Assembly (NCBI GenBank): GCA_900768045.1
Contig: CAAGBL010000101.1
Coordinates: forward strand, 1-64,000
Direction of reading: 5' to 3'
Source: an uncultured Alistipes sp.
GTDB taxonomy: Bacteria; Bacteroidota; Bacteroidia; Bacteroidales; Rikenellaceae
Length of the DNA: 64,000 nucleotides
The first letter of the stretch is position 1. Each line of letters opens with the position of its first letter. Shown piece by piece: positions 8,181 to 17,566 of the stretch. The translations under genes were made by a program, and so were the position numbers. The notes under the pieces were generated by a model. The model searched no databases, was not told where the DNA came from, and saw only the letters and a program-made list of their open reading frames with translations.

Positions 8181-9206
8181 TTACTCGTTCTTGATCTCCA
8201 CCTTCTTGCCTGTCATAAGGCGTGTGAATGAGGTTGTTGCAACCACCTCACCTGCCTGAAGACCCTCAGTAATCTCGATGAGGTTACCCACTCTACGACC
8301 ATCTTTTACGAAGCGGTACTCAGCAACGCCATCCTTGATGACATAGACGTAGCGCTCAGATGAGCCCACCTGCTTCTGAAGAGCCTGGTCAGGAATCATC
8401 ACGCTCTCACGTGTACCCATGTTGAATGTAGCACGTGCGAACATACCTGGGCGAAGGCGCTCCTTAGCATTAGGAATGGTAATCTCTACGCCGAAGGTGC
8501 GTGTTGCAGCGTCCAACGCAGGGTTGATGCGTGATACCTTACCCTCGAAGCTCTCGCCAGGGAAGAGGTCTACCTCGATAGTTACCTTCTGGCCTACCTT
8601 TACGGTTGTGAAGAACTGCTCAGAGATGTTAGCTCTAACCTTAAGCTGGTTGATCTGCATGATGTGCAAGATAGGCGCCTGAGCAAACAAGTCGCCAGAC
8701 TCGAAGTTACGAGCTGTAACAACGCCAGTAAGTGGCGAGTGAATTGTTGAGTTCTTGCGTAGGTTCTCTACAACCTCCTTCTGAAGGTTTAGCTGGTTCT
8801 CGAGCTGTACGATCTGCTGGTCAGAGATGCCACCAGCCTTGTGTACTGGCAACATACGGTCGTAGTTGTCCTGCATTGTTGCGAGGTTGATCTCCTGCTG
8901 CTTGAGGGTTGTCTGATCCATAACCACGATAACCTGTCCCTTTGCTACGTGGTCGCCCACGTCAACCTTAATCTGCGAGATGTGAAGACCTGCTACGGCT
9001 GGCGTGATGTCGTTCTCCTTGTAAGGCTTAATCTCCGATGTGTAGGTCTCTGTGAGGTTGATTGTCTGCAACTCAGCCGTAGCGCTCTTAACCAATACGG
9101 CTGCCTCAGCTGCCTCAGCAGCAGCTGTCTGCTCCTTGTTCGTCTCGTTCGATGCGCACGCAGTCATTGCCACTGCTGCGATAAGCATAATAAAACTCTT
9201 CTTCAT
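8181..9206 (-). CDS. RND efflux periplasmic adaptor (membrane fusion protein), lipoprotein
   Basis: 341 residues. A signal peptide with lipobox MTAC puts the lipidated Cys at about residue 17. A biotinyl-lipoyl-like half (ITPAVAGLHISQIKVDVGDHV), an alpha-hairpin (about 95-145), a second lipoyl half (STIHSPLTGVVTARNFESGD), a beta-barrel and a membrane-proximal domain follow. This is the order of AcrA/MexA adaptors. It links the pump to the TolC-like channel. The gene lies 36 bp after the TolC-like gene and 87 bp before the pump gene. Confidence 0.94.
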   Translation of the reverse strand: MKKSFIMLIAAVAMTACASNETNKEQTAAAEAAEAAVLVKSATAELQTINLTETYTSEIKPYKENDITPAVAGLHISQIKVDVGDHVAKGQVIVVMDQTTLKQQEINLATMQDNYDRMLPVHKAGGISDQQIVQLENQLNLQKEVVENLRKNSTIHSPLTGVVTARNFESGDLFAQAPILHIMQINQLKVRANISEQFFTTVKVGQKVTIEVDLFPGESFEGKVSRINPALDAATRTFGVEITIPNAKERLRPGMFARATFNMGTRESVMIPDQALQKQVGSSERYVYVIKDGVAEYRFVKDGRRVGNLIEITEGLQAGEVVATTSFTRLMTGKKVEIKNE

Positions 9207-9242
9207 AATATATCTGTTTTTCTTATTTTTTATCGTTGTAGA

Positions 9243-10598
9243 CTACTCGGCAGATGTCGCCATCTGCTCAGGAGCCTCCACGCCGAGAGCCTTCTCATAT
9301 GCGGCGTGTGCTGATAGGTAGTCGTAAATTGCCTGTGAGTAGTTAAGTTGTGCCTGTGTGAGCGTAAGAAGCGAGTTGTTAAGCTCGAGAATGGTGCCCG
9401 CACCTGCTGAGTAGCGTGTATACGAAATCTCATAGGCCTTCTGTGCCTGCTCTACCGTAAGCTCGTTGGCAAGCATTGTCTCACGAGCAGTGAGTAGGGT
9501 GTTGATAGACTGCTGCACCTGGAGCTTTACGCCACGCTCAGCATAGTCACGCTGTACGTCGAGCTGAGCACGCTGGTTGCGTATAGCCTTAATCTGGTTA
9601 GTCTTGTTAAAGCCCGCAAAGAGAGGTATCGAGATCTGAGCACCTATGTTGATAGGGTACTGCCACCAGAACTTAGATTGGTTCTCGGTGGTTGCGCCAC
9701 CTGTCATGCCACCAAGCAAGCCACCAAGGTTCACACGCTCCTGGCCGATATACGAAATCTGACCAAAGGCAGCGATTGTCGGCATGCGTGTAGTCTGAAT
9801 GAGCTTCTCCTGGTGGTCGAGCAACTCGCTCTGAAGCTCAAGGTTTACGATAGTTGTGTTCTTGCTTAGGTCAACGTCGTAGTCGGTGTGCATGAGCACA
9901 TTATCACGGAAGTTATCAAGCTCGCCGATGATGTTTATCTCCACCTCCTCTGGAATCGAGAGGTACATCTTGAGCTGTAGCTTCGTTAGCTCGATGCCCT
10001 TCTCTGCCTGCAAGAGCTGTGGCTTGAGGTTAGATAGCTGCACCTGCGCTGTGATGTAGTCGTACTCGGCAGCAAGACCATTCTCGAAGAGCTCCTTGGT
10101 GTTGTCAACAACACGCTGAGTGGTCTCGTAAGCCTCCTGGAGTACCTTCATCGACTGCTCGGCAAGCAACACGTTGTAGAACGAGCTGCGCACAGCTGCA
10201 ACCATGTCGATACGGTTGGCACGTGCACTCTCCACGGCCATTGCCATCTGAGTCTTTGTGAGCTTCATTTGGCGGTATACCGACGGAGCAAAGAGTGGTA
10301 GTGAGAGGCTTGCTGTAGCGTTAAAGGTGTTCTTACCACCAAACGACAAGCCCTCGGCCATCTGCTGGTTGCGAATGGCGAGCGAGTACTGTCCCGATAC
10401 GCTAAGTTGTGGGTAGAGCGACGATACAGTCTGCTTGTAGACGTAGTCGTAACGCTCAATCTCGAGGTCGGCAACCTTGATTGTAGGGTTGTCGCTCAGT
10501 GCAATCTCTATCGCCTGATTAAGCGATAGGTGCATTTGGGCTGAGGCTATGCCCATTGACATACCGCCCAAAAGGATCATCACTAAAAACTTTCTCAT
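9243..10598 (-). CDS. TolC-family outer-membrane efflux protein
   Basis: 451 residues with a cleavable signal peptide ending near SAQ at residue 21. Two repeats of the OEP fold with long helices are seen (for example LNQAIEIALSDNPTI and the C-terminal repeat around YTRYSAGAGTILEL). It would form the outer-membrane exit duct of the RND complex. It is the second gene of the operon, 36 bp after the regulator gene. Confidence 0.93.
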   Translation of the reverse strand: MRKFLVMILLGGMSMGIASAQMHLSLNQAIEIALSDNPTIKVADLEIERYDYVYKQTVSSLYPQLSVSGQYSLAIRNQQMAEGLSFGGKNTFNATASLSLPLFAPSVYRQMKLTKTQMAMAVESARANRIDMVAAVRSSFYNVLLAEQSMKVLQEAYETTQRVVDNTKELFENGLAAEYDYITAQVQLSNLKPQLLQAEKGIELTKLQLKMYLSIPEEVEINIIGELDNFRDNVLMHTDYDVDLSKNTTIVNLELQSELLDHQEKLIQTTRMPTIAAFGQISYIGQERVNLGGLLGGMTGGATTENQSKFWWQYPINIGAQISIPLFAGFNKTNQIKAIRNQRAQLDVQRDYAERGVKLQVQQSINTLLTARETMLANELTVEQAQKAYEISYTRYSAGAGTILELNNSLLTLTQAQLNYSQAIYDYLSAHAAYEKALGVEAPEQMATSAE

Positions 10599-10634
10599 CT
10601 TATATTGTTTTTATTTTTGTTTGCTTACGTAGTA

Positions 10635-11270
10635 CTATAACGTGTCGGGTGCTGGAATATTGCCAAAATACTTGTCGAAGCAGCGGTCAATAATCTTGAT
10701 GCCCTCGATGGTGCACAAGCCACGAATAAATATCATTATAGAGTATGATATCATCGATATCGTGCTCATCATATCCTCGTTCTCGAAGTTATCCGATACC
10801 ATGATGCCTTGCACGCTCTCGTAGAGCACCTTAACCACAAAGTCGCAATCAGAGGTGCGCTCCATGTAGCCCCTCTCTACGCACTTTCCGAGCCAACGCT
10901 TAAGGTCGTTGCGTGACTCTTGCTGTACCTCCTCCTCAAGGCGCTTAAATACCGAGGGGTAGAAGCGACGCATGTTACGGCGCATGCGTGCCGAAACGGG
11001 GGCAACAGAGATCATGTCACGGAACGATAAGAGCATAATCTCAAGGTCGTTGTTAATCTCGGCTATCTGCTTTTCACGGCGAGCACGTCCCTCCTCGATA
11101 AAGTGCTTGATGCAGAGGTATAACAACTCCTCCTTGTCGCCAAAGAGCTCATACAATGTTCGCTTCGAGATGCTAAGTTCGTGCGCAATATCGTCCATGC
11201 GCACCGCCTTAACACCCTGATTTACAAACATCTTGGCAGCTTGTTCAACAATAAGTTCTCTCTGAGTCAT
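10635..11270 (-). CDS. TetR/AcrR-family transcriptional regulator
   Basis: 211 residues. The N-terminal helix-turn-helix (about 20-45, VRMDDIAHELSISKRTLYE) is a standard TetR domain, with a ligand domain behind it. Being first in the efflux operon, it probably controls its own transcription and the pump genes. The frame opens at 11297, but the -7 box lies at 11302-11295, so that start is too early. The ATG at 11270 (MTQRELIVEQAAKMF) gives a leader of about 18 bp. Confidence 0.92.
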   Translation of the reverse strand: MTQRELIVEQAAKMFVNQGVKAVRMDDIAHELSISKRTLYELFGDKEELLYLCIKHFIEEGRARREKQIAEINNDLEIMLLSFRDMISVAPVSARMRRNMRRFYPSVFKRLEEEVQQESRNDLKRWLGKCVERGYMERTSDCDFVVKVLYESVQGIMVSDNFENEDMMSTISMISYSIMIFIRGLCTIEGIKIIDRCFDKYFGNIPAPDTL

Positions 11271-11294
11271 AAAATTTCTGCAATTTGGACGATG

Positions 11295-11325
11295 CAAATA
11301 TAGTCAAGAAAACTTATAAAACAAA
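11295..11325 (-). promoter_or_regulatory. Promoter of the efflux operon
   Basis: On the minus strand the -33 TTTG (11325-11322) and the -7 TATATTTG (11302-11295) are 19 bp apart. The surrounding AAAACTT...AAGTTTT symmetry (about 11309-11334) could be the TetR operator, overlapping the -33 box. The operator is inference. Confidence 0.65.
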
Positions 11326-11365
11326 AAAAGTTTTACAATTTTTTATTTTTATGCTTGTACATAGT

Positions 11366-11400
11366 ACAAAAAAGAGGGTAACCCGAAGGCCACCCTCTTA
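11366..11400 (-). terminator. Terminator of the first POT transporter gene
   Basis: On the minus strand AAGAGGGTGGCC-TTCGG-GTTACCCTCTT is followed by six T, just past the stop of the 11423 gene. It separates this gene from the efflux operon. Confidence 0.8.
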
Positions 11401-11422
11401 GGAAATATATCAATCTGATTGA

Positions 11423-13246
11423 TTACTTTGTAACGCTCTCCAAGCGCTTCATCATTACGAACATGAACAATGCTGAAAGCAAGCAGAGAACGATGAATAC
11501 TGTCCATACTGACCACAATGGAAGACCAGCCCAGAGGAAGCCACCAACAGCAACCAACATGTTACCGATAGCAGTAGCCACGAACCAACCACCCATCATC
11601 AAGCCCTTGAGCTTTGGAGGTGCAACCTTCGATACGAACGAGATACCCATTGGCGAGAGCAACAACTCAGCAAATGTAAGAATCAAGTATGTGAAGATCA
11701 ACCAGTAAGGTGATGTGCGAGTCTCAGCCTTAGTCTCAGCCTTGATAGCCTCGAGAGCAGCAGTAGCCTCAGCAACCTTAGTATCCTCAGCAGGAGCTGC
11801 AACCTCCTCAGTAGCCTCCTCAGCCTCTGCCTCAGCAATAGCTGTATCCTCAGCAACAGATGCACCTGCAAGGATAGTTAGCTTAGCGTCGAACACCTGA
11901 GTAAAGATAGCCTTGTTCTCCTCAGTGAGCTTACCCTCAAAGTCGCTCTTCTCCTTCTCGGCAGTTGCCAAAGCCTCAGCGTCGTCGCCAGCAGCGTAGA
12001 TGTGCTCAGCGATAGCCTCACCCTTGTTTACTGCGATAGCACGAGCCTGGTCATTAGGAGTGTTCAAGCCGTTAGAGCCTACTGCCATGATAGCGAAGCC
12101 GATAGCTGCAACCAGCATACCGTAAGCAATCTTACGTGGTGCTGATGGCTCCTTGCCCTTCTTTGCCAATGAGCCGAAGATAGCCATTGATACTGGAGTG
12201 AGCGCAACAACATAGAATGGGTTGAACTGCTGGAAGATAGGTGCTGAAACAGCTTTAACAGCCTCTGCGTCGATGCCCATAGAGCGGTAAACAAGGAATG
12301 CAAGGATTGCTGATGCGATAACACCTGAAAGGAGCTTACCCTTAGCCGACTCGCTCTGGAAGATTGAGAATGCAGCGTAAACAGCGATGATAACAAGTGC
12401 AAGGTTCCATACGTCGAACAACATTGTATCGAAGCCGAATGCGTTAGTCTGTGTAAACTCGTCAGCGAAGTATGTGAGTGTCAAACCGTTCTGGTGGAAT
12501 GCCATCCAGAAGAAGATAACAACAGCAAATACAAGGCACAAAGCTACGATGCGCTGCTTGGTCTGCTCTGGAGTGAGGTCGTCAACAACCTGAGCTGCCT
12601 CGCCCTTCTTCTTGCCACCCTCAACATGACGGAATGTGAAGCGGAATACGTAGTAGATGAGGATTGAGAGTACCAACGCTACGCAAGCTACCATAAATGC
12701 GAAGTGGTAAGCGTCGTTTGATGCGTAGCCAAGGCTATTCTGTGCCCAGTTCTTGATGCCTACGGCTGTTGTAGGTGCGAACAACGAACCTACGTTGATA
12801 GCCATGTAGAAGAGTGAGAAACCTGAGTCACGCTTGTCGGCATACTTAGGATCGTCGTAGAGGTTACCAACCATAACCTGGAGGTTACCCTTGAACAAAC
12901 CTGTACCAAGGCTGATAAGCACCAATGCTGCCATCATGGCAATCATAGCGAGGGTGTCGCCACCAAGAGGGAATGAGAGGAGCATGTAACCAGCGAACAT
13001 TACTGAAATACCGATAGTTACCATGCGGCCGAAACCGAACTTGTCAGCCAACATACCACCTACCAATGGCATGAAGTAAACCAAGCCAAGGAAAGTAGAG
13101 TAGATTGCACCTGCAGTACCTGCCTCCAAACCGAAGTTCTCACGGAGGAACAACGCAAATACAGCCAACATTGTGTAGTAGCCGAAGCGCTCGCCAGTGT
13201 TGGCAAGAGCCAAGGCGTAAAGACCTTTAGGATGTCCTTTGAACAT
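11423..13246 (-). CDS. POT/PTR-family proton-coupled peptide transporter with large loop insertion
   Basis: 607 residues. The N-terminus FKGHPKGLYALALANTGERF contains the ER motif of POT transporters. TM helices follow, with the second family signature around NVGSLFAPT. Between late helices (about residues 390-511, coded near 11714-12075) sits an Ala/Glu/Lys-rich stretch absent from the neighbouring paralogue. Typical POT proteins have 450-520 residues, so the excess is this insertion. The likely role is uptake of di- and tripeptides at the inner membrane. Codon use resembles strongly expressed genes. Confidence 0.9.
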   Translation of the reverse strand: MFKGHPKGLYALALANTGERFGYYTMLAVFALFLRENFGLEAGTAGAIYSTFLGLVYFMPLVGGMLADKFGFGRMVTIGISVMFAGYMLLSFPLGGDTLAMIAMMAALVLISLGTGLFKGNLQVMVGNLYDDPKYADKRDSGFSLFYMAINVGSLFAPTTAVGIKNWAQNSLGYASNDAYHFAFMVACVALVLSILIYYVFRFTFRHVEGGKKKGEAAQVVDDLTPEQTKQRIVALCLVFAVVIFFWMAFHQNGLTLTYFADEFTQTNAFGFDTMLFDVWNLALVIIAVYAAFSIFQSESAKGKLLSGVIASAILAFLVYRSMGIDAEAVKAVSAPIFQQFNPFYVVALTPVSMAIFGSLAKKGKEPSAPRKIAYGMLVAAIGFAIMAVGSNGLNTPNDQARAIAVNKGEAIAEHIYAAGDDAEALATAEKEKSDFEGKLTEENKAIFTQVFDAKLTILAGASVAEDTAIAEAEAEEATEEVAAPAEDTKVAEATAALEAIKAETKAETRTSPYWLIFTYLILTFAELLLSPMGISFVSKVAPPKLKGLMMGGWFVATAIGNMLVAVGGFLWAGLPLWSVWTVFIVLCLLSALFMFVMMKRLESVTK

Positions 13247-13775
13247 AGTAAAAAGTTTTAGTTAATATATAAATTTTATTGCTTTGTTACAAAAATAACA
13301 CAAAATTTGGGTGCGAAGGTACAAATAATAATTAAAAAAACAAAAAAAGAGCAGAAGTCGGCAACGGAGGACTTATTTAAGGGGCGAGGGGGTAGGGGTG
13401 CTTCGCATGGGGGCAATAAGGTGGGATAGGTGGGATAGATGGGATAAATGGGATAAATGGGACGAATGGGATAAATGGGATAGATGAGAGCGCTGAGCGA
13501 GTGAGTTTAGAGAGTTTAAGGAGAGTAGAGACGATAGGGACGATAGGGAAAATAGGGAGAATAGGGAGAATAGGGAATTTAGGGATGAGTATTACTAATA
13601 TCCTTAAATTCACTAAATTCACTAAGTTCACTAAATTCCCCTCTCTCCCATCAAGCGTTAGCGCCCCCATTTATCCCATCAAGCGTTAGCGCTCCTATTT
13701 ATCCCAGCCCCTGCCCACCTCAATCAGCGCACTAATTTCTTGTTAGAAGGGTTGCAGATGTGGCCTTGACATGAA
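13247..13775. repeat. Spacer with degenerate short tandem repeats in complementary arms
   Basis: The spacer has no gene. About 13421-13480 is a G-rich array of 9-10-bp units of the form GGGATAAAT. About 13530-13585 holds GATAGGGA and AATAGGGA units. About 13600-13640 holds the near-complement (AAATTCACT units). Two copies of ATCAAGCGTTAGCGC follow (13659 and 13679), each capable of an AGCG-TTAG-CGCT mini-hairpin. The short open frames here are low-complexity shadows. Confidence 0.7.
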
Positions 13776-13822
13776 AAAGCCACCGATGGGTAGTACTTGA
13801 TGTACGTCCCATTGGTGGCTTT
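13776..13822 (-). terminator. Terminator of second POT gene, with apical GTAC motif
   Basis: Stem AAAGCCACC(G/A)ATGGG, 15 bp with a mismatch, followed on the minus strand by five T. Read in the sense of transcription, the loop is AC-GTAC-ATCAA-GTAC-TA. The terminators at 25676 and 61326 have different stems but share this GTAC-N5/6-GTAC-TA cap. Confidence 0.8.
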
Positions 13823-13859
13823 GATTGAAAGGTCGAAGATGACCCCTTATCACATGAAA

Positions 13860-15395
13860 TTATGCGTTGGTTACACGCTCAAGCCATTTAACCATACCAA
13901 GCATGATACCCATAGATACGAGGCATACGCTTAGGAATACTGTCCAGCAAATCCAAATTGGTGCAGCATTGTAGATAAGTGGACCAATCCAGAGGAGGAG
14001 GTTACCAACAGCTGTAGCACCCAACCACAAGCCCTGGCACAAGCCGAGCATGTGCTTAGGAGCAACCTTCGATACGAACGAGAGACCAAGTGGCGAGATG
14101 AACAACTCGGCTACTGTGAGGAAGAAGTAGAGTACGAAGAGTACCCATGGGCCAGAGAGCTCAACGCCCTCGGCACGTGCCTCAGTAGCAGATGGATAGC
14201 CCATGAAGTATGAGTAAACAGCAAGGAATACGTATGCAGCACCTGCGATAGCCATACCGATAGCAATCTTGCGAGGTGTTGAGATGTACTTACCACGACG
14301 GCCCAAAGCACCAAATACCCACATGATAACTGGTGTAAGAAGGATAACGTACAATGGGTTGAGCGCCTGCCATACCTCAGGAGCCACGCTGTCAGACTTC
14401 ACGAAGTCACGAGCGAACATCGAGAGTGATGTGCCGTTCTGGTGGAATGCAAACCAGAAGAAGATAGCGATAGCCAACACTGCAAAGAGAGCATACATAC
14501 GCTGCTTAATCTCCTTAGCTGCTGCCAAGCGCTCCTCAGGAGTGTAGTCAACAGATACTGCTGCAGCCTTCTTTGAAGGAGTTGGGAAGCGCTTACGTGT
14601 TGAGATAAAGATTGTTAGCGAGATGAGCATAGCAGCCACTGATGCGATGAACGAGTAGTGGATACCCTCGTTGAAAATCTGAAGATAGTCGCCGCAGAAT
14701 GCTGCCATATCCTCGATTGGCTGAAGGCTTGACTCAGTTGCGAGCTTAGTGAGCTGCTCAGTAGTCTCGCCAGTTGCCTGGAACTGGTGGCAGAGAGCTG
14801 GGAGCTGAGCATTGTAGATCATGTCGTGAGCCTTAAGCCACCACTCACGGAGCAATGGAGCTACGAAAGGAGCAACAACACCACCTACGTTGATGAATAC
14901 GTAGAAGATCTGGAAACCAGAGTCACGCTTATCCTTAGCTGCCTTCAAAGCCTCCTCGCCCTCCTTAGCTGCCTCAGCCTCGAAGTTGTCGTACATCTGA
15001 CCTACGATAGCCTGCAAGTTGCCCTTAAACAGACCGTTACCGAAAGCGATGATGAACAATGCCAAGCAGGTTAGTGGGAGCAACCAGCTGATGTTTGTTG
15101 AAGTAGCAAGGATTGGAATAGAGAGCAACACATAACCAGTTGCCATAATCATCAAACCTGCCATGATGGTACCCTTGTAGTTCTGAGTCTTATCGGCGAT
15201 GTAACCACCAACAAGAGCCAAAATGTAGATACCAGCATAGAAGAACGAGTAGATTAGCGAGCTTGTCTCCTCGCTCAAACCGAACTTAGAGCAGAGGAAC
15301 AATACAAGAACGGCGTTCATGATGTAGTAACCGAAACGCTCGCCCATGTTGCTAAGAGCCGCTGCTAACAGACCTTTTGGGTGTCCTTTGAACAT
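13860..15395 (-). CDS. POT/PTR-family proton-coupled peptide transporter
   Basis: 511 residues, paralogue of the 11423 gene: same opening FKGHPKGLLAAALSNMGERF and same C-terminal helices. It lacks the Ala/Glu-rich late insertion. Instead it has an extra segment after the NVGGVVAPF signature (about residues 190-235, with two Cys). Likely a di-/tripeptide importer. The two genes are separated by a terminator and a 600-bp spacer, so they are transcribed independently. A minus-strand TATATTTG at 15467-15460 is a probable -7 box. Confidence 0.91.
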   Translation of the reverse strand: MFKGHPKGLLAAALSNMGERFGYYIMNAVLVLFLCSKFGLSEETSSLIYSFFYAGIYILALVGGYIADKTQNYKGTIMAGLMIMATGYVLLSIPILATSTNISWLLPLTCLALFIIAFGNGLFKGNLQAIVGQMYDNFEAEAAKEGEEALKAAKDKRDSGFQIFYVFINVGGVVAPFVAPLLREWWLKAHDMIYNAQLPALCHQFQATGETTEQLTKLATESSLQPIEDMAAFCGDYLQIFNEGIHYSFIASVAAMLISLTIFISTRKRFPTPSKKAAAVSVDYTPEERLAAAKEIKQRMYALFAVLAIAIFFWFAFHQNGTSLSMFARDFVKSDSVAPEVWQALNPLYVILLTPVIMWVFGALGRRGKYISTPRKIAIGMAIAGAAYVFLAVYSYFMGYPSATEARAEGVELSGPWVLFVLYFFLTVAELFISPLGLSFVSKVAPKHMLGLCQGLWLGATAVGNLLLWIGPLIYNAAPIWICWTVFLSVCLVSMGIMLGMVKWLERVTNA

Positions 15396-15480
15396 AGTAA
15401 AAAATTTAAGTTAATATTGATAAATTTAGTTTTGTTGTCAAATAACGCTGTGCAATGGACAAATATACAAAATATTTTTG

Positions 15481-15488
15481 TATCTTTG
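15481..15488 (+). promoter_or_regulatory. -7 promoter element of glgB
   Basis: TATCTTTG lies 23 bp before the ATG at 15512. No clear -33 TTTG is seen at the usual distance. The box lies inside the longest open frame, which argues against the upstream ATG at 15455. Confidence 0.55.
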
Positions 15489-15511
15489 CTACAAATTATG
15501 ACAAAATTTGT

Positions 15512-17545
15512 ATGAAGGCCGAGAATAGAACTCTTCCGATAGTTGCTGCCGACGAGTGGTTGAAACCCGTCGAAGAGGAAATCAATCGTCGCTATGCTAT
15601 GTATATCAGTCGTTTAGAGGACATTGAGAAATCCTCTGGCTCGATTGTGGATTATGCCAATGGTCATCGTTACTTTGGTTGGCAGCGTGACGAGGCTATG
15701 AAGGGTTGGTGGTTCAGGGAGTGGTTGCCCGAGGCAAAAGATGTTTACATCTTTGGCGACTTTAACCATTGGCAGCGCACTGAGCTACGCCTTCAGCGTA
15801 ATAAGGAGGGTGTGTGGAGCATATTCCTCCCCGATGCTATGTATGACTATCGTCTTACTGATGGTTCGCTCTATAAGATTCATGTTCACGGACATAATGG
15901 TTGGCGTGACCGTATTCCTGCCTATGCCAAGCGTGTTGTACAGGACGAGGTAACGAAGAACTATACCGCTCAGTTCGTTGTCGAGCGCCCTTATGAGTGG
16001 AAGCACGACGACTTCCGTGCGCCTAAGGTTGGTGAGTTGCTTATTTATGAGGCTCATGTTGGCATGGCGCAGGAGAAGGAGGGTGTGGGTACATACGTTG
16101 AGTTTCGTGACGAGATTCTGCCACGCATCAAGGCTGCGGGATATAATGCCGTGCAGCTTATGGCTATTGCCGAGCACCCTTACTATGGCTCGTTTGGCTA
16201 CCACGTGTCGAGCTTCTTTGCTCCATCATCACGCTTCGGTACGCCCGATGAGCTCCGCTCGCTTATCGACCGAGCACACGAGCTGGGTATCGCCGTAATC
16301 ATGGACTTGGTGCATGCCCACTACGTTAAGAACTTCGACGAGGGTATTAACGAGCTTGACGGCTCAGACCACCACTACTCAAAGTCGGGCGACGCAGGCT
16401 ATCAACAGTATTGGGACTCAAAAATCTTCGATTATGGCAAGCGTGAGGTTGAGCACTTCTTACTATCTAATGTGAAATATTGGTTGGAGGAGTATCATTT
16501 CGATGGCTACCGCTTCGACGGCGTAACGTCGATGTTGTACCACCACCGAGGATATGTCGACTTCGATTGTCGTGAACGCTTCTTTGACGAGGGCGTTGAC
16601 CGTGATGCAATAGTATATCTCACACTCGCAAATAAGCTTATCCACGACTTCCGCTCCGATGCAATCAGCATCGCTGAGGATGTTAGTGGCATGCCTGGCT
16701 CATGCGTAAAGCCCGAGGAGGGTGGTATTGGCTTCGACTACCGTTTGGGTATGGCAATTCCTGACTACTGGATTAAGCTGCTCAAAGAGCAGAAGGATGA
16801 GGACTGGAACATCTGGGAGATGTGGTCGGTAATGACCAACCGCCTACCTTCGGTACGCACCGTGGCCTATGCCGAGAGCCACGACCAGGCGTTGGTGGGC
16901 GATAAGACTATTGCCTTCCGCCTTATGGACAAGGAGATGTACTTCTCGATGGATAGGGCATCGGAGAATCTGATGATTGATAGAGGCATGGCTCTGCATA
17001 AGATGATACGCCTTATGACCATTACTACGGGTGGTGAGGCATATCTCAACTTTATGGGTAATGAGTTTGGTCACCCCGAGTGGATTGACTTCCCACGTGC
17101 AGGCAACGAGTGGTCGTATAAGCATGCACGTCGTCAGTGGTCGCTTTCGGAGAATGGCTTTTTGCGCTACTCGTTCCTTGCCGAGTTCGACAAGGCTATG
17201 ATTGGCGTGGTAAGCAAGTATGGCGTGTTGGGCGACGGCTATCCATATAACCACATGATGGACGAGGTAAACAAGACCATGGTATATTCGCACCGAGGCC
17301 TACTATTCGTGCTTAACTGGCACCCTACAGCCTCAATCCCTGACTACGAGCTATGTGTGCCCTGGGCAGGAAAGTACACCATATTGTTCTCGTCTGACGA
17401 GGCACGCTTTGGTGGCCACGACCGAGCCGATATAACATCTGAGCACTTCACAACTACGCACAAACGAGAAGATGGCTCGGAATACTATACGATAAACATC
17501 TACAACACCTCACGCACAGCCTTTGTGTTTAAGTGGGAGGAGTAG
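15512..17545 (+). CDS. glgB: 1,4-alpha-glucan branching enzyme
   Basis: Glycogen-branching GH13 enzyme, 677 residues from the ATG at 15512. An N-terminal CBM48-like domain (about 55-155, VYIFGDFNHW) precedes the catalytic barrel. The catalytic residues are visible: nucleophile Asp336 in DGYRFDG, acid/base Glu389 in IAEDVSG, and Asp458 in ESHDQ. The sequence resembles the eukaryote-like GlgB form common in Bacteroidetes. No other glycogen gene is adjacent. The next gene starts 21 bp downstream on the same strand. Confidence 0.93.
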   Translation: MKAENRTLPIVAADEWLKPVEEEINRRYAMYISRLEDIEKSSGSIVDYANGHRYFGWQRDEAMKGWWFREWLPEAKDVYIFGDFNHWQRTELRLQRNKEGVWSIFLPDAMYDYRLTDGSLYKIHVHGHNGWRDRIPAYAKRVVQDEVTKNYTAQFVVERPYEWKHDDFRAPKVGELLIYEAHVGMAQEKEGVGTYVEFRDEILPRIKAAGYNAVQLMAIAEHPYYGSFGYHVSSFFAPSSRFGTPDELRSLIDRAHELGIAVIMDLVHAHYVKNFDEGINELDGSDHHYSKSGDAGYQQYWDSKIFDYGKREVEHFLLSNVKYWLEEYHFDGYRFDGVTSMLYHHRGYVDFDCRERFFDEGVDRDAIVYLTLANKLIHDFRSDAISIAEDVSGMPGSCVKPEEGGIGFDYRLGMAIPDYWIKLLKEQKDEDWNIWEMWSVMTNRLPSVRTVAYAESHDQALVGDKTIAFRLMDKEMYFSMDRASENLMIDRGMALHKMIRLMTITTGGEAYLNFMGNEFGHPEWIDFPRAGNEWSYKHARRQWSLSENGFLRYSFLAEFDKAMIGVVSKYGVLGDGYPYNHMMDEVNKTMVYSHRGLLFVLNWHPTASIPDYELCVPWAGKYTILFSSDEARFGGHDRADITSEHFTTTHKREDGSEYYTINIYNTSRTAFVFKWEE

Positions 17546-17566
17546 TCAAAAAAATATACAGAGTAT

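Noticed and set aside
13377..13689. Overlapping open frames of 60-97 codons on both strands
   Set aside because: They translate the tandem-repeat DNA into Ile/Pro or Gly/Ile runs and have no promoter or conserved features.
13421..13705. Short repeats spaced at near-regular intervals, at first sight like a CRISPR array
   Set aside because: Units are 7-10 bp, degenerate and contiguous, without unique spacers of 30 bp or so, and no cas gene is present.
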